A stretch of DNA of 64,000 nt, taken from contig NZ_JANUGZ010000003.1 of NCBI RefSeq assembly GCF_024753205.1, positions 372,001-436,000 of the forward strand, in the 5' to 3' direction. A model generated the notes under the pieces. It did not search any database. It saw only the letters and a list, made by a program, of their open reading frames with translations, and was not told the DNA's origin. The translations under genes were made by a program, and so were the position numbers. How positions within the stretch are numbered: position 1 is the stretch's first letter; the number at the start of each line of letters is the position of its first letter. This DNA comes from Massilia aurea (GTDB taxonomy: Bacteria; Pseudomonadota; Gammaproteobacteria; Burkholderiales; Burkholderiaceae_D). Below, in pieces: positions 37,293 to 46,300 of this stretch.

Positions 37293-38828
37293 ATGGCAAC
37301 CGTGATTACCCAAGACGACCTGATCGAATCGGTCGCGGCAGCACTGCAGTACATCAGCTACTACCACCCTGCGGATTACATCCAGCACCTGGCGCGCGCC
37401 TACGAGGCCGAGCAGAGCCCGGCCGCCAAGGATGCGATCGCCCAGATCCTGACCAATTCGCGCATGTGCGCCGAAGGCAAACGCCCGATCTGCCAGGACA
37501 CCGGCATCGTCAACGTGTTCCTCAAAATCGGCATGGGCGTGCGCTTCGAGGGTTTCACGGGCACCGTCACGGACGCCGTCAATGAAGGCGTGCGCCGCGC
37601 CTACAACTTCGCCGACAACAAGCTGCGCGCCTCGATCGTGGCCGACCCGCATTTCGAGCGCAAGAACACCAAGGACAACACCCCGGCCGTGGTCCACATG
37701 GAGCTGGTCGAGGGCGAAACCGTCGACGTGAAAGTCGCGGCCAAGGGCGGCGGCTCGGAAAATAAAACCAAGTTCGTCATGCTCAACCCATCCGACTCGC
37801 TGGTCGACTGGGTGCTGAAAACCGTGCCGCTGATGGGCGCGGGCTGGTGCCCGCCGGGCATGCTCGGCATCGGTATCGGCGGTACCGCCGAAAAGGCGAT
37901 GCTGATGGCCAAAGAGTCGCTGATGGAAGACATCGACATGTACGAGCTGCGCCAGCGCGGCCCGAACAACAAACTCGAAGAACTGCGCATCGAGCTGTGC
38001 GACAAGATCAACGCGCTGGGCATCGGCGCGCAGGGCCTGGGCGGCCTGACCACGGTGCTGGACGTGAAGATCAATATGTACCCGACACACGCGGCGTCGA
38101 AGCCCGTGGCGATGATCCCGAACTGCGCCGCCACGCGCCATGCGCACTTCGTGCTGGACGGCTCGGGCCCGGTCTACATCGAACCGCCTGCGCTGTCGAG
38201 CTGGCCTGATGTGAACTGGACGCCGGACACGCAGAAATCCAAGCGCGTCGACCTGAACACGCTGACCAAGGAAGAAGTCGCTTCGTGGCAACCGGGCCAG
38301 ACGCTTCTGCTCAATGGCAAAATGCTGACGGGCCGCGACGCGGCGCACAAGCGCATCCAGGACATGCTGGCCAAGGGCGAATCGCTGCCGGTGGACTTCA
38401 CCAACCGCGTGATCTATTACGTCGGCCCGGTCGATCCGGTCGGCGACGAAGTGGTCGGCCCGGCTGGCCCGACCACCGCCACACGCATGGACAAGTTCAC
38501 CGACATGATGCTTGAGCAGACCGGCCTGATCTCGATGATCGGCAAGGCCGAGCGCGGCCCGGCCGCCATCGAGTCGATCAAGAAGCACCAGTCGGCCTAT
38601 CTGATGGCGGTCGGCGGCTCGGCGTACCTGGTCTCGAAAGCGATCAAGTCGGCGACCGTCGTCGGCTTTGCGGACCTGGGCATGGAAGCGATCTACGAGT
38701 TCGACGTGACCGACATGCCAGTGACCGTCGCCGTCGATTCGACCGGCACGTCGGTCCACACGACCGGCCCGAAGGAATGGTCGGCCAAGATCGAATCGCT
38801 GCGCGGCGTGCCGATCAACGTCGCATAA
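37293..38828 (+). CDS. Class I (iron-sulfur) fumarate hydratase
   Basis: Fumarase of 511 residues that interconverts fumarate and malate in the TCA cycle using a [4Fe-4S] cluster. Candidate cluster cysteines are in RPICQDTG near residue 66, GWCPPGMLGIGIGG and PNCAATRHAHFVL, and the beta subunit region ends with ITVAVDS-like FDVTDMPVTVAVD. It is a single-chain enzyme (fumA/fumB-like alpha and beta halves joined). It is oxygen-sensitive in characterised members. It is followed by murI and preceded by yqhA on the same strand. I leave the symbol blank because class I paralogues share names. Confidence 0.94.
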   Translation: MATVITQDDLIESVAAALQYISYYHPADYIQHLARAYEAEQSPAAKDAIAQILTNSRMCAEGKRPICQDTGIVNVFLKIGMGVRFEGFTGTVTDAVNEGVRRAYNFADNKLRASIVADPHFERKNTKDNTPAVVHMELVEGETVDVKVAAKGGGSENKTKFVMLNPSDSLVDWVLKTVPLMGAGWCPPGMLGIGIGGTAEKAMLMAKESLMEDIDMYELRQRGPNNKLEELRIELCDKINALGIGAQGLGGLTTVLDVKINMYPTHAASKPVAMIPNCAATRHAHFVLDGSGPVYIEPPALSSWPDVNWTPDTQKSKRVDLNTLTKEEVASWQPGQTLLLNGKMLTGRDAAHKRIQDMLAKGESLPVDFTNRVIYYVGPVDPVGDEVVGPAGPTTATRMDKFTDMMLEQTGLISMIGKAERGPAAIESIKKHQSAYLMAVGGSAYLVSKAIKSATVVGFADLGMEAIYEFDVTDMPVTVAVDSTGTSVHTTGPKEWSAKIESLRGVPINVA

Positions 38829-38845
38829 CACCTCTCCCCTTCAGC

Positions 38846-39721
38846 ATGGTCTCCACCACGCTTTCCCACGACGCCCCGGTCGGCATGTTCGACTCGGGCG
38901 TCGGCGGTCTCTCGGTGCTGCGCCACATCCAGGCGCAGCTGCCGCATGAACACCTGTTGTATGTCGCCGATTCCGGCTATGCGCCGTATGGCGACAAGCC
39001 GGAGTCGCTCGTCATTGCGCGTGTGCTGGCGATTGCTGATTTTCTGATTGCGCAAGGCGCCAAGGCGATCGTCGTGGCATGCAATACGGCCACCGTGGCG
39101 GCGGTGCGCGTGCTGCGTGAGACGCATCCGGGCATGCCGGTTGTCGGCGTGGAGCCGGGGTTGAAGCCGGCTGCTGCACTCACCCGCATTGGCAAGGTGG
39201 GCGTGCTGGCGACGGCGCGCACGCTGCAAGGCGCAAAGTTCTTGCTGCTGCGCGACCAGATCCATCGTGAGACCGGCGTGGATTTCTTGCTGCAGCCGTG
39301 CGTGGGCCTGGTGGACCAGATCGAACTGGGCGAGCTGGACTCCAGCGCCATGATGGCCACGCTGGACCGCTTCATTGCGCCGCTACTGGCGCAGGATGCC
39401 GATACGCTGGTGCTGGGCTGCACGCACTATCCGCTGGTGCGTGGGGCGATCGAGCGGTTGCTGGGTAGCTCTGGACATGGTGACGTGGCGCTGGTGGATA
39501 CGGGGGATGCCGTGGCGCGGCAACTGGCACGCTTGCTCGTGGCTGGTGGGTTGGCGCGGACTGTTGGTTTGGATGCGCTGCCAGCTGGGCTAACAGGCTA
39601 CACGACAGCCAGTGCGGTGGCGCTGACGGCGGCGTTTCGCAGCCTGCTGGGGATCGATCCGCCCGTGTACGCGGTCAACATTGCCGAGCCGCAAGCGCCC
39701 TCTGCTTCGACATGCAATTAA
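38846..39721 (+). CDS. murI: Glutamate racemase
   Basis: Cytosolic racemase of 291 residues that makes D-glutamate for peptidoglycan. The two catalytic cysteines are in VACNTATVAAVRVL and LGCTHYPLVRGAIE, and substrate loops appear as FDSGVGGLSVLRHI and DSGYAPYGDKPE. The ATG at 38846 lies 17 bp after the fumarase stop and matches where the conserved protein begins; the longer frame overlaps fumarase. No clear ribosome site precedes it. The C-terminal ~25 residues (AEPQAPSASTCN) are variable. Confidence 0.94.
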   Translation: MVSTTLSHDAPVGMFDSGVGGLSVLRHIQAQLPHEHLLYVADSGYAPYGDKPESLVIARVLAIADFLIAQGAKAIVVACNTATVAAVRVLRETHPGMPVVGVEPGLKPAAALTRIGKVGVLATARTLQGAKFLLLRDQIHRETGVDFLLQPCVGLVDQIELGELDSSAMMATLDRFIAPLLAQDADTLVLGCTHYPLVRGAIERLLGSSGHGDVALVDTGDAVARQLARLLVAGGLARTVGLDALPAGLTGYTTASAVALTAAFRSLLGIDPPVYAVNIAEPQAPSASTCN

Positions 39722-39796
39722 ATTTGCAAGCACGGGCTAAAGTTTATATAATCTTGTTCTGTCGCGGAAACAACGAGACAGATGTAGTAGTTCAGT

Positions 39797-39873
39797 GGTG
39801 GCTGTAGCTCAGTTGGTAGAGTCCAGGATTGTGATTCCTGTTGTCGTGGGTTCGAGCCCCATCAGCCACCCCA
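39797..39873 (+). tRNA. tRNA-His (GTG)
   Basis: A 77-base tRNA including the extra G(-1) that marks tRNA-His and an encoded CCA. The acceptor arm GTGGCTG pairs with CAGCCAC, and the anticodon loop TTGTGAT gives GTG. The T-loop reads GGTTCGAGCCC. A strong terminator follows directly. Confidence 0.97.
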
Positions 39874-39885
39874 CAGAATGCAAGT

Positions 39886-39915
39886 AAAAAGCCCAGTCTT
39901 CGGACTGGGCTTTTT
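39886..39915 (+). terminator. Terminator after tRNA-His
   Basis: AAAAAGCCCAGTC-TTCG-GACTGGGCTTTTT is a perfect 13-pair stem on a stable UUCG-type tetraloop, ending in a T-run. Confidence 0.93.
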
Positions 39916-39936
39916 GCGTTCTGATCGGAGCAAAAG

Positions 39937-40088
39937 CCGGGGTCAGGTCTGACATTCGGACACGACCTCAAGATTGAGCCTGTAGTCCTTCCTGCACGGC
40001 ATCGAAACTCTTTGCTCAGCAAACTTCCTAGGCTCTTGCTGCTATGTTAAGCGTGAGCTCGTGTCCGAATTTGATACCTGACCCCGGC
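39937..40088. repeat. REP-like inverted element, GGGGTCAGGTCTGACATTCGGACAC family, copy 1
   Basis: GCCGGGGTCAGGTCTGACAT at the left is mirrored by ATACCTGACCCCGGC at the right, with the inner arms CATTCGGACAC and GTGTCCGAAT. The two arms bracket a 95-base centre that contains CTTTGCTCAGC...GAGCTC. A second copy in the same orientation lies at 41147-41314. A weak minus-strand frame of 73 residues reaches from 40268 into this element; I do not recognise it and would not call it a gene. Confidence 0.8.
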
Positions 40089-40340
40089 TTCCCTGGCTTC
40101 ACACGGCAACGCGAGAACGTCGATCGAGTCGGCGCTGCGCTCCTGGATGGCAGTCACGTCGTCTTCGGTGAGTGCGGGTGCTCCCCCGTCCGGACAAGCG
40201 CCGCGCCATAAGCAAGCAAGTGTTTGCTGAGTTATCTCTGATCCGGGTAAGTCAACCTCACATCTCAAGCCCGCTGACCCACGCCAAAATCTGGTAGCGA
40301 CTATAAATAGAAAATATCCCTAACTCAATTGGGAGGGGCT

Positions 40341-40778
40341 ATGGCCTATTTCATCTATTCTGGGGACGTGGAAAAACTAAACGGTCGCGCACCATTTTCA
40401 GACGGCGAGTGTGTAGCACTTGTGCAGGCAACGACAAGTGTTGGGCATACGAGCCGATGGAGGCCAGGACCTCGCGTAGTCGACCTAAGCTATATGAATC
40501 CGGGAACGGTGATCGCGAACTTCGTATTCGACAAGCAGGGTAATGGGCGCTTTCCGAATCAGCATGGATACCATGCAGCTCTTTTCGTGGAACTTTGCGG
40601 GAGGGGCGTATCGAGCGCCAAAAAAAGGAATATACGTGTCATGGACCAATGGCGCACGCGCATCCCGAATACCGTCAGGCAGCGGGAAATCGTCGCGCGG
40701 GGCAAAAGTAAGGCCCAAGGAAGTGCCTATTCCGACTCAGATAACGCAGACCAGTTCTACGTGGTGGTTTCCAAATGA
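40341..40778 (+). CDS. BPSL0067-like candidate cysteine amidase/effector
   Basis: Protein of 145 residues resembling the BPSL0067 family. A Cys-containing segment, FSDGECVALVQATTSVGHTS, lies near residue 27-46, and a His-containing one, PNQHGYHAALFVELC, near residue 95, followed by IRVMDQW. This Cys-then-His order matches the NlpC/P60-CHAP papain-like fold of cell-wall amidases, so a peptidoglycan-targeting toxin is plausible but inferred. There is no signal peptide. GGAGG precedes the ATG. Its stop overlaps the start of a small exported protein (ATGA), a layout typical of effector-immunity pairs. Base composition is poorer in G+C than its neighbours. Confidence 0.65.
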   Translation: MAYFIYSGDVEKLNGRAPFSDGECVALVQATTSVGHTSRWRPGPRVVDLSYMNPGTVIANFVFDKQGNGRFPNQHGYHAALFVELCGRGVSSAKKRNIRVMDQWRTRIPNTVRQREIVARGKSKAQGSAYSDSDNADQFYVVVSK

Positions 40779-41110
40779 AGGCAGCACTGCTCGCAATTAT
40801 CTTGGCTTCTGGCGCCGTGCAAGCAGAGGTAATCGACTGTCCTGCGAAGAATTCTGGAGCGCGACTCATCGGGGCCGGCATGTTTGAAGGTGATGGAAAA
40901 CAGTACGAATTGATGGGTGAGCCGAAAATGGTGCGCGGCGGCCACGATGTCAGATTCGGCTTCAGTGGTGGCGAGGTGAGGTGGATAGCCTGCTGGTACG
41001 AGCCCACTACCGCTCGCTGGTATCGCGTTAGCGCTTCCGCGAGACATTGCATACTCAAACAGCGAACAGTGGAGTCGCGCCAAGTGACAGCATCCGTCCA
41101 GTGCAAATGA
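40775..41110 (+). CDS. Exported STY0301-like protein, putative immunity partner
   Basis: Protein of 111 residues with a signal peptide (MKAALLAIILASGAVQAE) and four cysteines (CPAK, CWYEPT, HCILK, QCK) that can pair in the periplasm. The family pattern VIDCPAKNSG...WIACWYEPTTARWYRVS is recognisable. The ATG overlaps the stop of the amidase-like gene, so the two are translated together. A periplasmic partner encoded directly behind a cytosolic wall-degrading toxin is expected of an immunity protein. Function is not proven. Confidence 0.65.
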   Translation: MKAALLAIILASGAVQAEVIDCPAKNSGARLIGAGMFEGDGKQYELMGEPKMVRGGHDVRFGFSGGEVRWIACWYEPTTARWYRVSASARHCILKQRTVESRQVTASVQCK

Positions 41111-41146
41111 TTTTGCGCTTCTACTTCGGCCAGGCCCAAAAAAGTA

Positions 41147-41314
41147 GCGTCAGGTCAGAAAGATGGGGGCGGGTCCGACATTCAGACACGTGCCCTAGAT
41201 TCATCCTGTTGTTCTTCCAATGAGGCAAACAATGTCTTTGCTAAGCCAAACTTTTCAGTCTTCGACGTTATGGTAAGCCTGAGCTCGTGTCCGAATGTCA
41301 GACCTGACCCCGGC
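41147..41314. repeat. REP-like inverted element, GGGGTCAGGTCTGACATTCGGACAC family, copy 2
   Basis: The left arm is degraded (CGTCAGGTCAGAAAGATGGG then GTCCGACATTCAGACAC); the right arm GTGTCCGAATGTCAGACCTGACCCCGGC is intact (41287-41314; longer than shown elsewhere). The centre shares CTTTGCT-AGC...TTATGGTAAGC-TGAGCTC with copy 1. Copies 1 and 2 flank the amidase/STY0301 pair as direct repeats 1.2 kb apart. Confidence 0.78.
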
Positions 41315-41325
41315 TTTGGTTTAAG

Positions 41326-42042
41326 TCAGCGGCTGGCAATCATCACCTGCTCAACCCCATTCCATACCAACTGCGTATTCAAATCCCGCGACGCCGACAA
41401 TTTGCCGTTGACGTACAAATTGGTCCGCAGCGCATACCTTCCCTGCGACGCATCCTTCGGCAACGTGATTTCAAACGAGTTTTCAAAGCGTCCGCCCGAG
41501 TTGTTGGTCAGCGCTTTGGAGCCTGATTTGAACTGCTTGCCATCCTGATCGAACACCACCAACTCTTCGCGCACTTGCATGACCGGTGTCGTCGCACCGT
41601 TCACCAGTTCAACGGTTGAGTTGACCACCACCGGTTTGCCACGCTGCACCGTGCTGGCATTTAGGCGTGGCTGGTACGACACCACTTGCGGCTCGGCTGG
41701 CAGGCGGCCGCGGGTGCGGATGAAGTCGTTGTCGACCTGGGCGGCGGTGCGGGTCTGACGTGATTGCGAGTTGATGGCCACGCAGCCCAGTGCGGCCACG
41801 ATGCCACCGGCGGCGGCGCCCCTTGCTGCGCCGCGTTTGCCGTCCATCAGTGCGCCCAGCAGTGCGCCGGCTGCGGCGCCCATCAGTGCCGACGAGCCGA
41901 CGGCGCACGGGTCCTGCTCGGCGGCGACGCCGCCTTGCGGGTACTGCGTTTGCGACATGCCGCTCTGGCCCGTGGTGGCGCAGCCGGATACCAGGCTCGT
42001 CAGCAACGTCAGCACAACGATCTTTTTCATTGGCGTTTTCAT
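41326..42042 (-). CDS. Glycine-zipper lipoprotein, last gene of the tubulin-like operon
   Basis: Lipoprotein of 238 residues. The lipobox is LVSGC at about residue 20, preceded by a short positive region and a hydrophobic helix. A glycine zipper follows (MGAAAGALLGALMDGKRGAA...GGIVAALG), which can insert into or oligomerise in a membrane. The C-terminal ~110 residues look like an all-beta domain (VVVNSTVELVNG...EELVVFDQDGKQFKSG...YALRTNLYVNGKL). AGGGA precedes the ATG at 42042. It follows the zinc-ribbon gene by 22 bp and likely forms the envelope end of the same system. Confidence 0.75.
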   Translation of the reverse strand: MKTPMKKIVVLTLLTSLVSGCATTGQSGMSQTQYPQGGVAAEQDPCAVGSSALMGAAAGALLGALMDGKRGAARGAAAGGIVAALGCVAINSQSRQTRTAAQVDNDFIRTRGRLPAEPQVVSYQPRLNASTVQRGKPVVVNSTVELVNGATTPVMQVREELVVFDQDGKQFKSGSKALTNNSGGRFENSFEITLPKDASQGRYALRTNLYVNGKLSASRDLNTQLVWNGVEQVMIASR

Positions 42043-42064
42043 GGTTTTCCCTGATGAGACTGCA

Positions 42065-43300
42065 TTATCTGATGGTGGTTTCTTCTTGCAGCATCTGGCG
42101 TTCGCGATCGCGGATCTGCTGCATCATGCTGTCGAGCTGCGGATTGTTCGGATCGGCACGACGTGCGCTTTCTACATAGGTTTTGGCGGCATCAAATTTT
42201 CGCTGCAACAGCGCCTGCTCAGCATCACGCAGGAACATCGTTGCCATCGACGTGCGCTGCGCTGCGCCCGCGTCTTGCGTACCTGACGCAGTCGGCGCGG
42301 TCGGCGCCCGCGGCGCAGCCGGCTCCTGCACCTGGCTTGGTGCGCGCGGAACCGGAACGGCGCCTGGCATGAAGACCTCGGCAGGCGGCGCCGGTTGGGC
42401 TGCAGCCGCAGCGGCGGCGTCCAGTGCGTCGACCTCCCATTTGAGCTGGTTCAGGCTGGGTTCATCGCGGTTCAGGCCCGTCAGTTTGGCCAGTGCGGCC
42501 CTTGCTTGCGCCTGATCACGTGCATCGAGCGCGCTGCGCACGTCAGCCAGCGCTGCCTTGATGGATTCCTGGGTCGCCTCCAGCCGGGTGCGCAAGGCTT
42601 CGGCCTCCGGCTTGTTTGAACACGCCGCCGTCAATTCGTTCAGTCCTGCGCGCGCACGACCAGGCCGGCTGTCTTGCAGCAAGCCATCGATTGAACGGAA
42701 GTTGCGCTGGCAGGCGTTGTCGGTCTTTTCAGCTGCTGCAATCGCACGTTGTAAGGTGTTGACCTTGGCGCGTTCCTTGTCGCCGCATTCGGCGCTGGCC
42801 CGTAGCGCCTGGGTACGCGCGGCGGCGAGGTCGCCCGACGTGACCGCCTGGGTGCCCAGGTCGAAGGCAGATTCGCAGGCGTTTTCCTCGATCACCGGCT
42901 TGTCCCCGGAACCCACGTTGTAGAGCACGACCAGCAGCAGTGCGATCCCGCCGGCAATCCACTTGCCCTTCCCGCCTTTGCGCGTTGCAGGCGGTATCGG
43001 CGCGCGATCGGCTGCAGAACGGAAAGGCGCTGCGGGCGCAGATGGCGGCGGCACGGCAGCAGCAGGCGGGACGCTTGCCGCCGGCGCGGCAGCAGATTGC
43101 GGCGTTACGACAGGCGCAGCTGGAGCGGGAGGCACAGGCACGCTCGGCGGCGCTGGTACCGCAGCAACCGAAGCAGGAGCAGCGACAGGAGCAGCACCCT
43201 GCCCCACCTTGCGCACCGCCCCATCCACCCCTTCACCACAGAATGGACAGAATGCCACCTCACCCTGCAGCGTCGCGCTGCAGCCAGAACACTGTTTCAA
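42065..43300 (-). CDS. Zinc-ribbon, single-helix membrane protein
   Basis: Protein of 411 residues. An N-terminal zinc ribbon (CSGC near residue 4, CPFC near residue 18) leads to a ~90-residue Pro/Ala-rich linker, a membrane helix near 113-130 (WIAGGIALLLVVLYNVGSG) and a helical C-terminal half with three cysteines (ENACESAF, ASAECGDK, NACQRN) and a final TPR-like block (FLRDAEQALLQRKFDAAKTYVESARRADP). The C-terminal part would be periplasmic. It lies 10 bp after the tubulin-like gene. The linker composition recalls scaffolds rather than enzymes; function is unknown. Confidence 0.72.
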   Translation of the reverse strand: MKQCSGCSATLQGEVAFCPFCGEGVDGAVRKVGQGAAPVAAPASVAAVPAPPSVPVPPAPAAPVVTPQSAAAPAASVPPAAAVPPPSAPAAPFRSAADRAPIPPATRKGGKGKWIAGGIALLLVVLYNVGSGDKPVIEENACESAFDLGTQAVTSGDLAAARTQALRASAECGDKERAKVNTLQRAIAAAEKTDNACQRNFRSIDGLLQDSRPGRARAGLNELTAACSNKPEAEALRTRLEATQESIKAALADVRSALDARDQAQARAALAKLTGLNRDEPSLNQLKWEVDALDAAAAAAAQPAPPAEVFMPGAVPVPRAPSQVQEPAAPRAPTAPTASGTQDAGAAQRTSMATMFLRDAEQALLQRKFDAAKTYVESARRADPNNPQLDSMMQQIRDRERQMLQEETTIR

Positions 43301-43310
43301 AGTCTCGTCC

Positions 43311-46300
43311 TCACAGCATCGGTGGCAACGGCGGCGGCGAGGCCGGCGCCCCGAACAGCATCGTCAATTCCGGCAACTGCCCCAGCTCACCCCACGCTGC
43401 AAGGCCCACGCGCCACACCTTCGTACCAGCGACCACGACCTGTCCCGCCTGCACCATCTGCGCGATCTGCTGCGGGGTGTACGGGCCGAACTGCTGCCCG
43501 CCAATGCCCAGATGATATTGATGCTCGACGAGCGGTGGCGGCATACCCAGTGGCGGTGGCGTCGCACCCAGCGGCGGCGGCATGCCAGGCATGCCCGGCG
43601 CGCCCGCCGGGAACGTGGCAGCTGGCGCAGTAGCCTGCGGGGCCAGCAAGGCGTCTAACTTGCCAGCATTGAACGCATCCGGCTTGATCACGTATTTCAG
43701 GCGCAGATGGCCGTCCTCGCCCGGCTCGCGCACTTCCCAGTCATACGCGTCTTCATCGGAATCCGGCACGACGCTCGCCCACTCCGTCAGCACCTCGAGC
43801 AGTTGCTCGTCGGCGCGGTCGATGTCGCGCTGGCTCATCCCCTTGCGGCGCGCCTTCTCGGCCAGCTCGCGCTTGGCTTCGCCGGCAATCGCGCTGGCAA
43901 AGCCCTTGCGATCATCCTGCGCGCCGGTCGCGTCTTCCACCAGTTTTGGCGTGTAGACGGCCGTCTCGTAATAGCTGGCCAGCGCCGCCAGCGCGACGGT
44001 CTGACTCGCGTCGAGTTCAGCCAGACGTTCCTGCACCCGCTCGACAATGGCGTCGCGGTAGGTGGCCGGCAAGCCATTCTGGCGAATCGCCCGTTCGTTG
44101 CCGATGCGGCGCACGTCGCCGCGCGCGACGGCAAACTGGTACTGTCCGCGCGGGATGACGCGTTGGGTCGAGCGGGTCAGGATGCCCAGCATGATCGCCT
44201 GCAGGTACTGCTTGAAGTCTTCGGCCAGGCGGTTGATCTCGTCAGTCGTCGGCGCCATCGGATGGCTGAACTGGGTCGAGTCGATGTGCGTGTGGGTCGG
44301 GTTCTTTTCGGCTTCCTTGCGGTAGCTGGTACGCCACCCTTCCATGCCGCGCAGCACCGTCATCGGGATACCGGACAGTTCGCAGTAGCAGACGGCGCGG
44401 CCCGGCACGCCGGTCTCGACGATCGACAATTGCGCCGCGGTGATATTGGCCTGGGTCGGCACACAGGTATTGAGCTCGGCGCCAAACAGGCGTTTAAAAC
44501 GGTCGGCATTGGCCACGCCCACGAAGCATTTGAACTGGTCGGCCTTCACGGTGAAGTCGCCCGACAGGTTCGCATCGATCCATGGCATCGCGCAGGCCAG
44601 CAGTTTGCGGAAGCGGTCCATCCGTTCGGCCGGGTTCATCTGTTCCAGCGCCTCGATCAACGGATCGTGGTCGACGTTGTCCGCGTCGCCCGCACCGGCC
44701 AGCGTCAACTGCCGCTCGGCCATCCGTTTTACTTTGTTGATGATCTCGCTGCGCTGGGCGGCGTCGCCCAGCATCGGGAACAGCACCTTCGAGCCGCCCA
44801 GGTCCTTGAACGCCTCGTCCGCCCATTCGCGCAGTTGCAGCGCGTTCGGCATCGGCACGTTGCGCTCGGCTACCGGCACCGTGATCAGGGTGGCGTGGTC
44901 CTTGTTCAGGTCTTGCTGGATGATGGCGTTGGCGTGCTGCAGCTGGCCCAGCATGGTCAGCACGGCTTCGCGGCCGGCTTGCAATTCGCCGACCAGGCCG
45001 TTCCAGATGGCGCGGCCCTGCGCGTCGACGCCGTTCTTCTTGCCCAGCCAGGCAGACAGGTCGGCCATCAGGATCGCCGCTTCGTCGGCCGCCTTGGCGC
45101 GCAGGTGGAACTTGAGCGCGTTGGCGATTTCGGTGCGCAGGTGGTCCAGCACCGTGACTGCCTGCTTTTCATTATTGCTGCTGAAGAAGCCGCCCCGGGT
45201 CTGTTCGAGGTTGGCCAGCAGGCGTTCGTATTCGCGGGTACGCACCGCTTCCTTGATTTCGCGATAACGCTCGCTGTTGAGCTTGAGTGCGCTGATCAGG
45301 CCGGTGCCCGGTGCTTCGAGCCGGTCCTTGATCTGCTCGACCAGCGACAGCACGTATTCGAGGCCGCCGAAATCCTTGTTGTCGAGGTAGGCGTAGAGCT
45401 GGTCGCGGATCGCGTGCTTGATGCGTTCCAGCACCTCGCGCCGGCGTTTGACCACGCGGTCTTCGGTCGTATCGGCGGTGGAATCCTGGTCGCGCACCGA
45501 GTCGCGCTCGAGCTGCTGGACGGTTTCGCGCACCTGCGTCGGCCACTCGGCGCGATCGAAGCCGGTACGGATGCTGTCGATGCGTGCGTTGACGCGCTGC
45601 TCGACGCCGGCCAGCAGCAGGCCGTGCTTGTCCTGCAGCAGGTCGTCGACGAGGGCGTAATCGAGGAACTCGCCGCTCGAGCGTTTCAGCTCGACGTTGC
45701 GGTCGGAGAAGGTCGGGAAATCGCTGAACGGCGCGGCGCGCAGCGCCATCTGGGCCGCCATGAATTCGTCGCGCTGCTTGTCGGTGGCGCGGTTCACGCC
45801 GGTGTCGACGCCGCCCACGCCAAAGAAGGCCTTGAGCATGGCGCCGGCCCAGCGGTGCGCGCGCTCTTCGCGCCGCGCTTCCTGGCGCGTGTCGAGCACG
45901 GCCTGGCCAAACGACGAGAAGCGCTTCGAGTACGACAGGCGCATGTCGGCAAAGCGGTTCTTCGGCACCAGCGCGTCGTGCAGGAAGTTCTTGTGCTGCG
46001 CCTGGTTCACGGCCACCGAGCGCTTGCGGCGCGCGAAGTCGCCCGAGGCAAAATCTTCGAACAGCGTGTCGGCCACCATGTGGTAGACATCCTTGACGTC
46101 ATTCGTGTGCTGCTGGGCCAGGTTGCCCGAGTCGATCAGATAGACTTCGCTGTACGGTTCGCGCGGCAATTCCGGCTGATCGTAGGCATCCCAGCGGCCC
46201 ACGTAGCCCTTGTTGCCGAGCATGGCCGATTCGAGTTCCATCAGCGCGGCGTAGCCGTTCGCTTCGGTGCGCTCCTTGTTGGCGCCCGCGTAGCCGGTCG

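Noticed and set aside
40047-40268. 73-codon minus-strand frame next to the REP element
   Set aside because: Its end is made of repeat sequence and I recognise no homologue; too weak to call a gene.
39937-41314. Flanking elements considered as insertion-sequence ends
   Set aside because: No transposase frame lies between them; the enclosed genes are an amidase-like and an exported protein.
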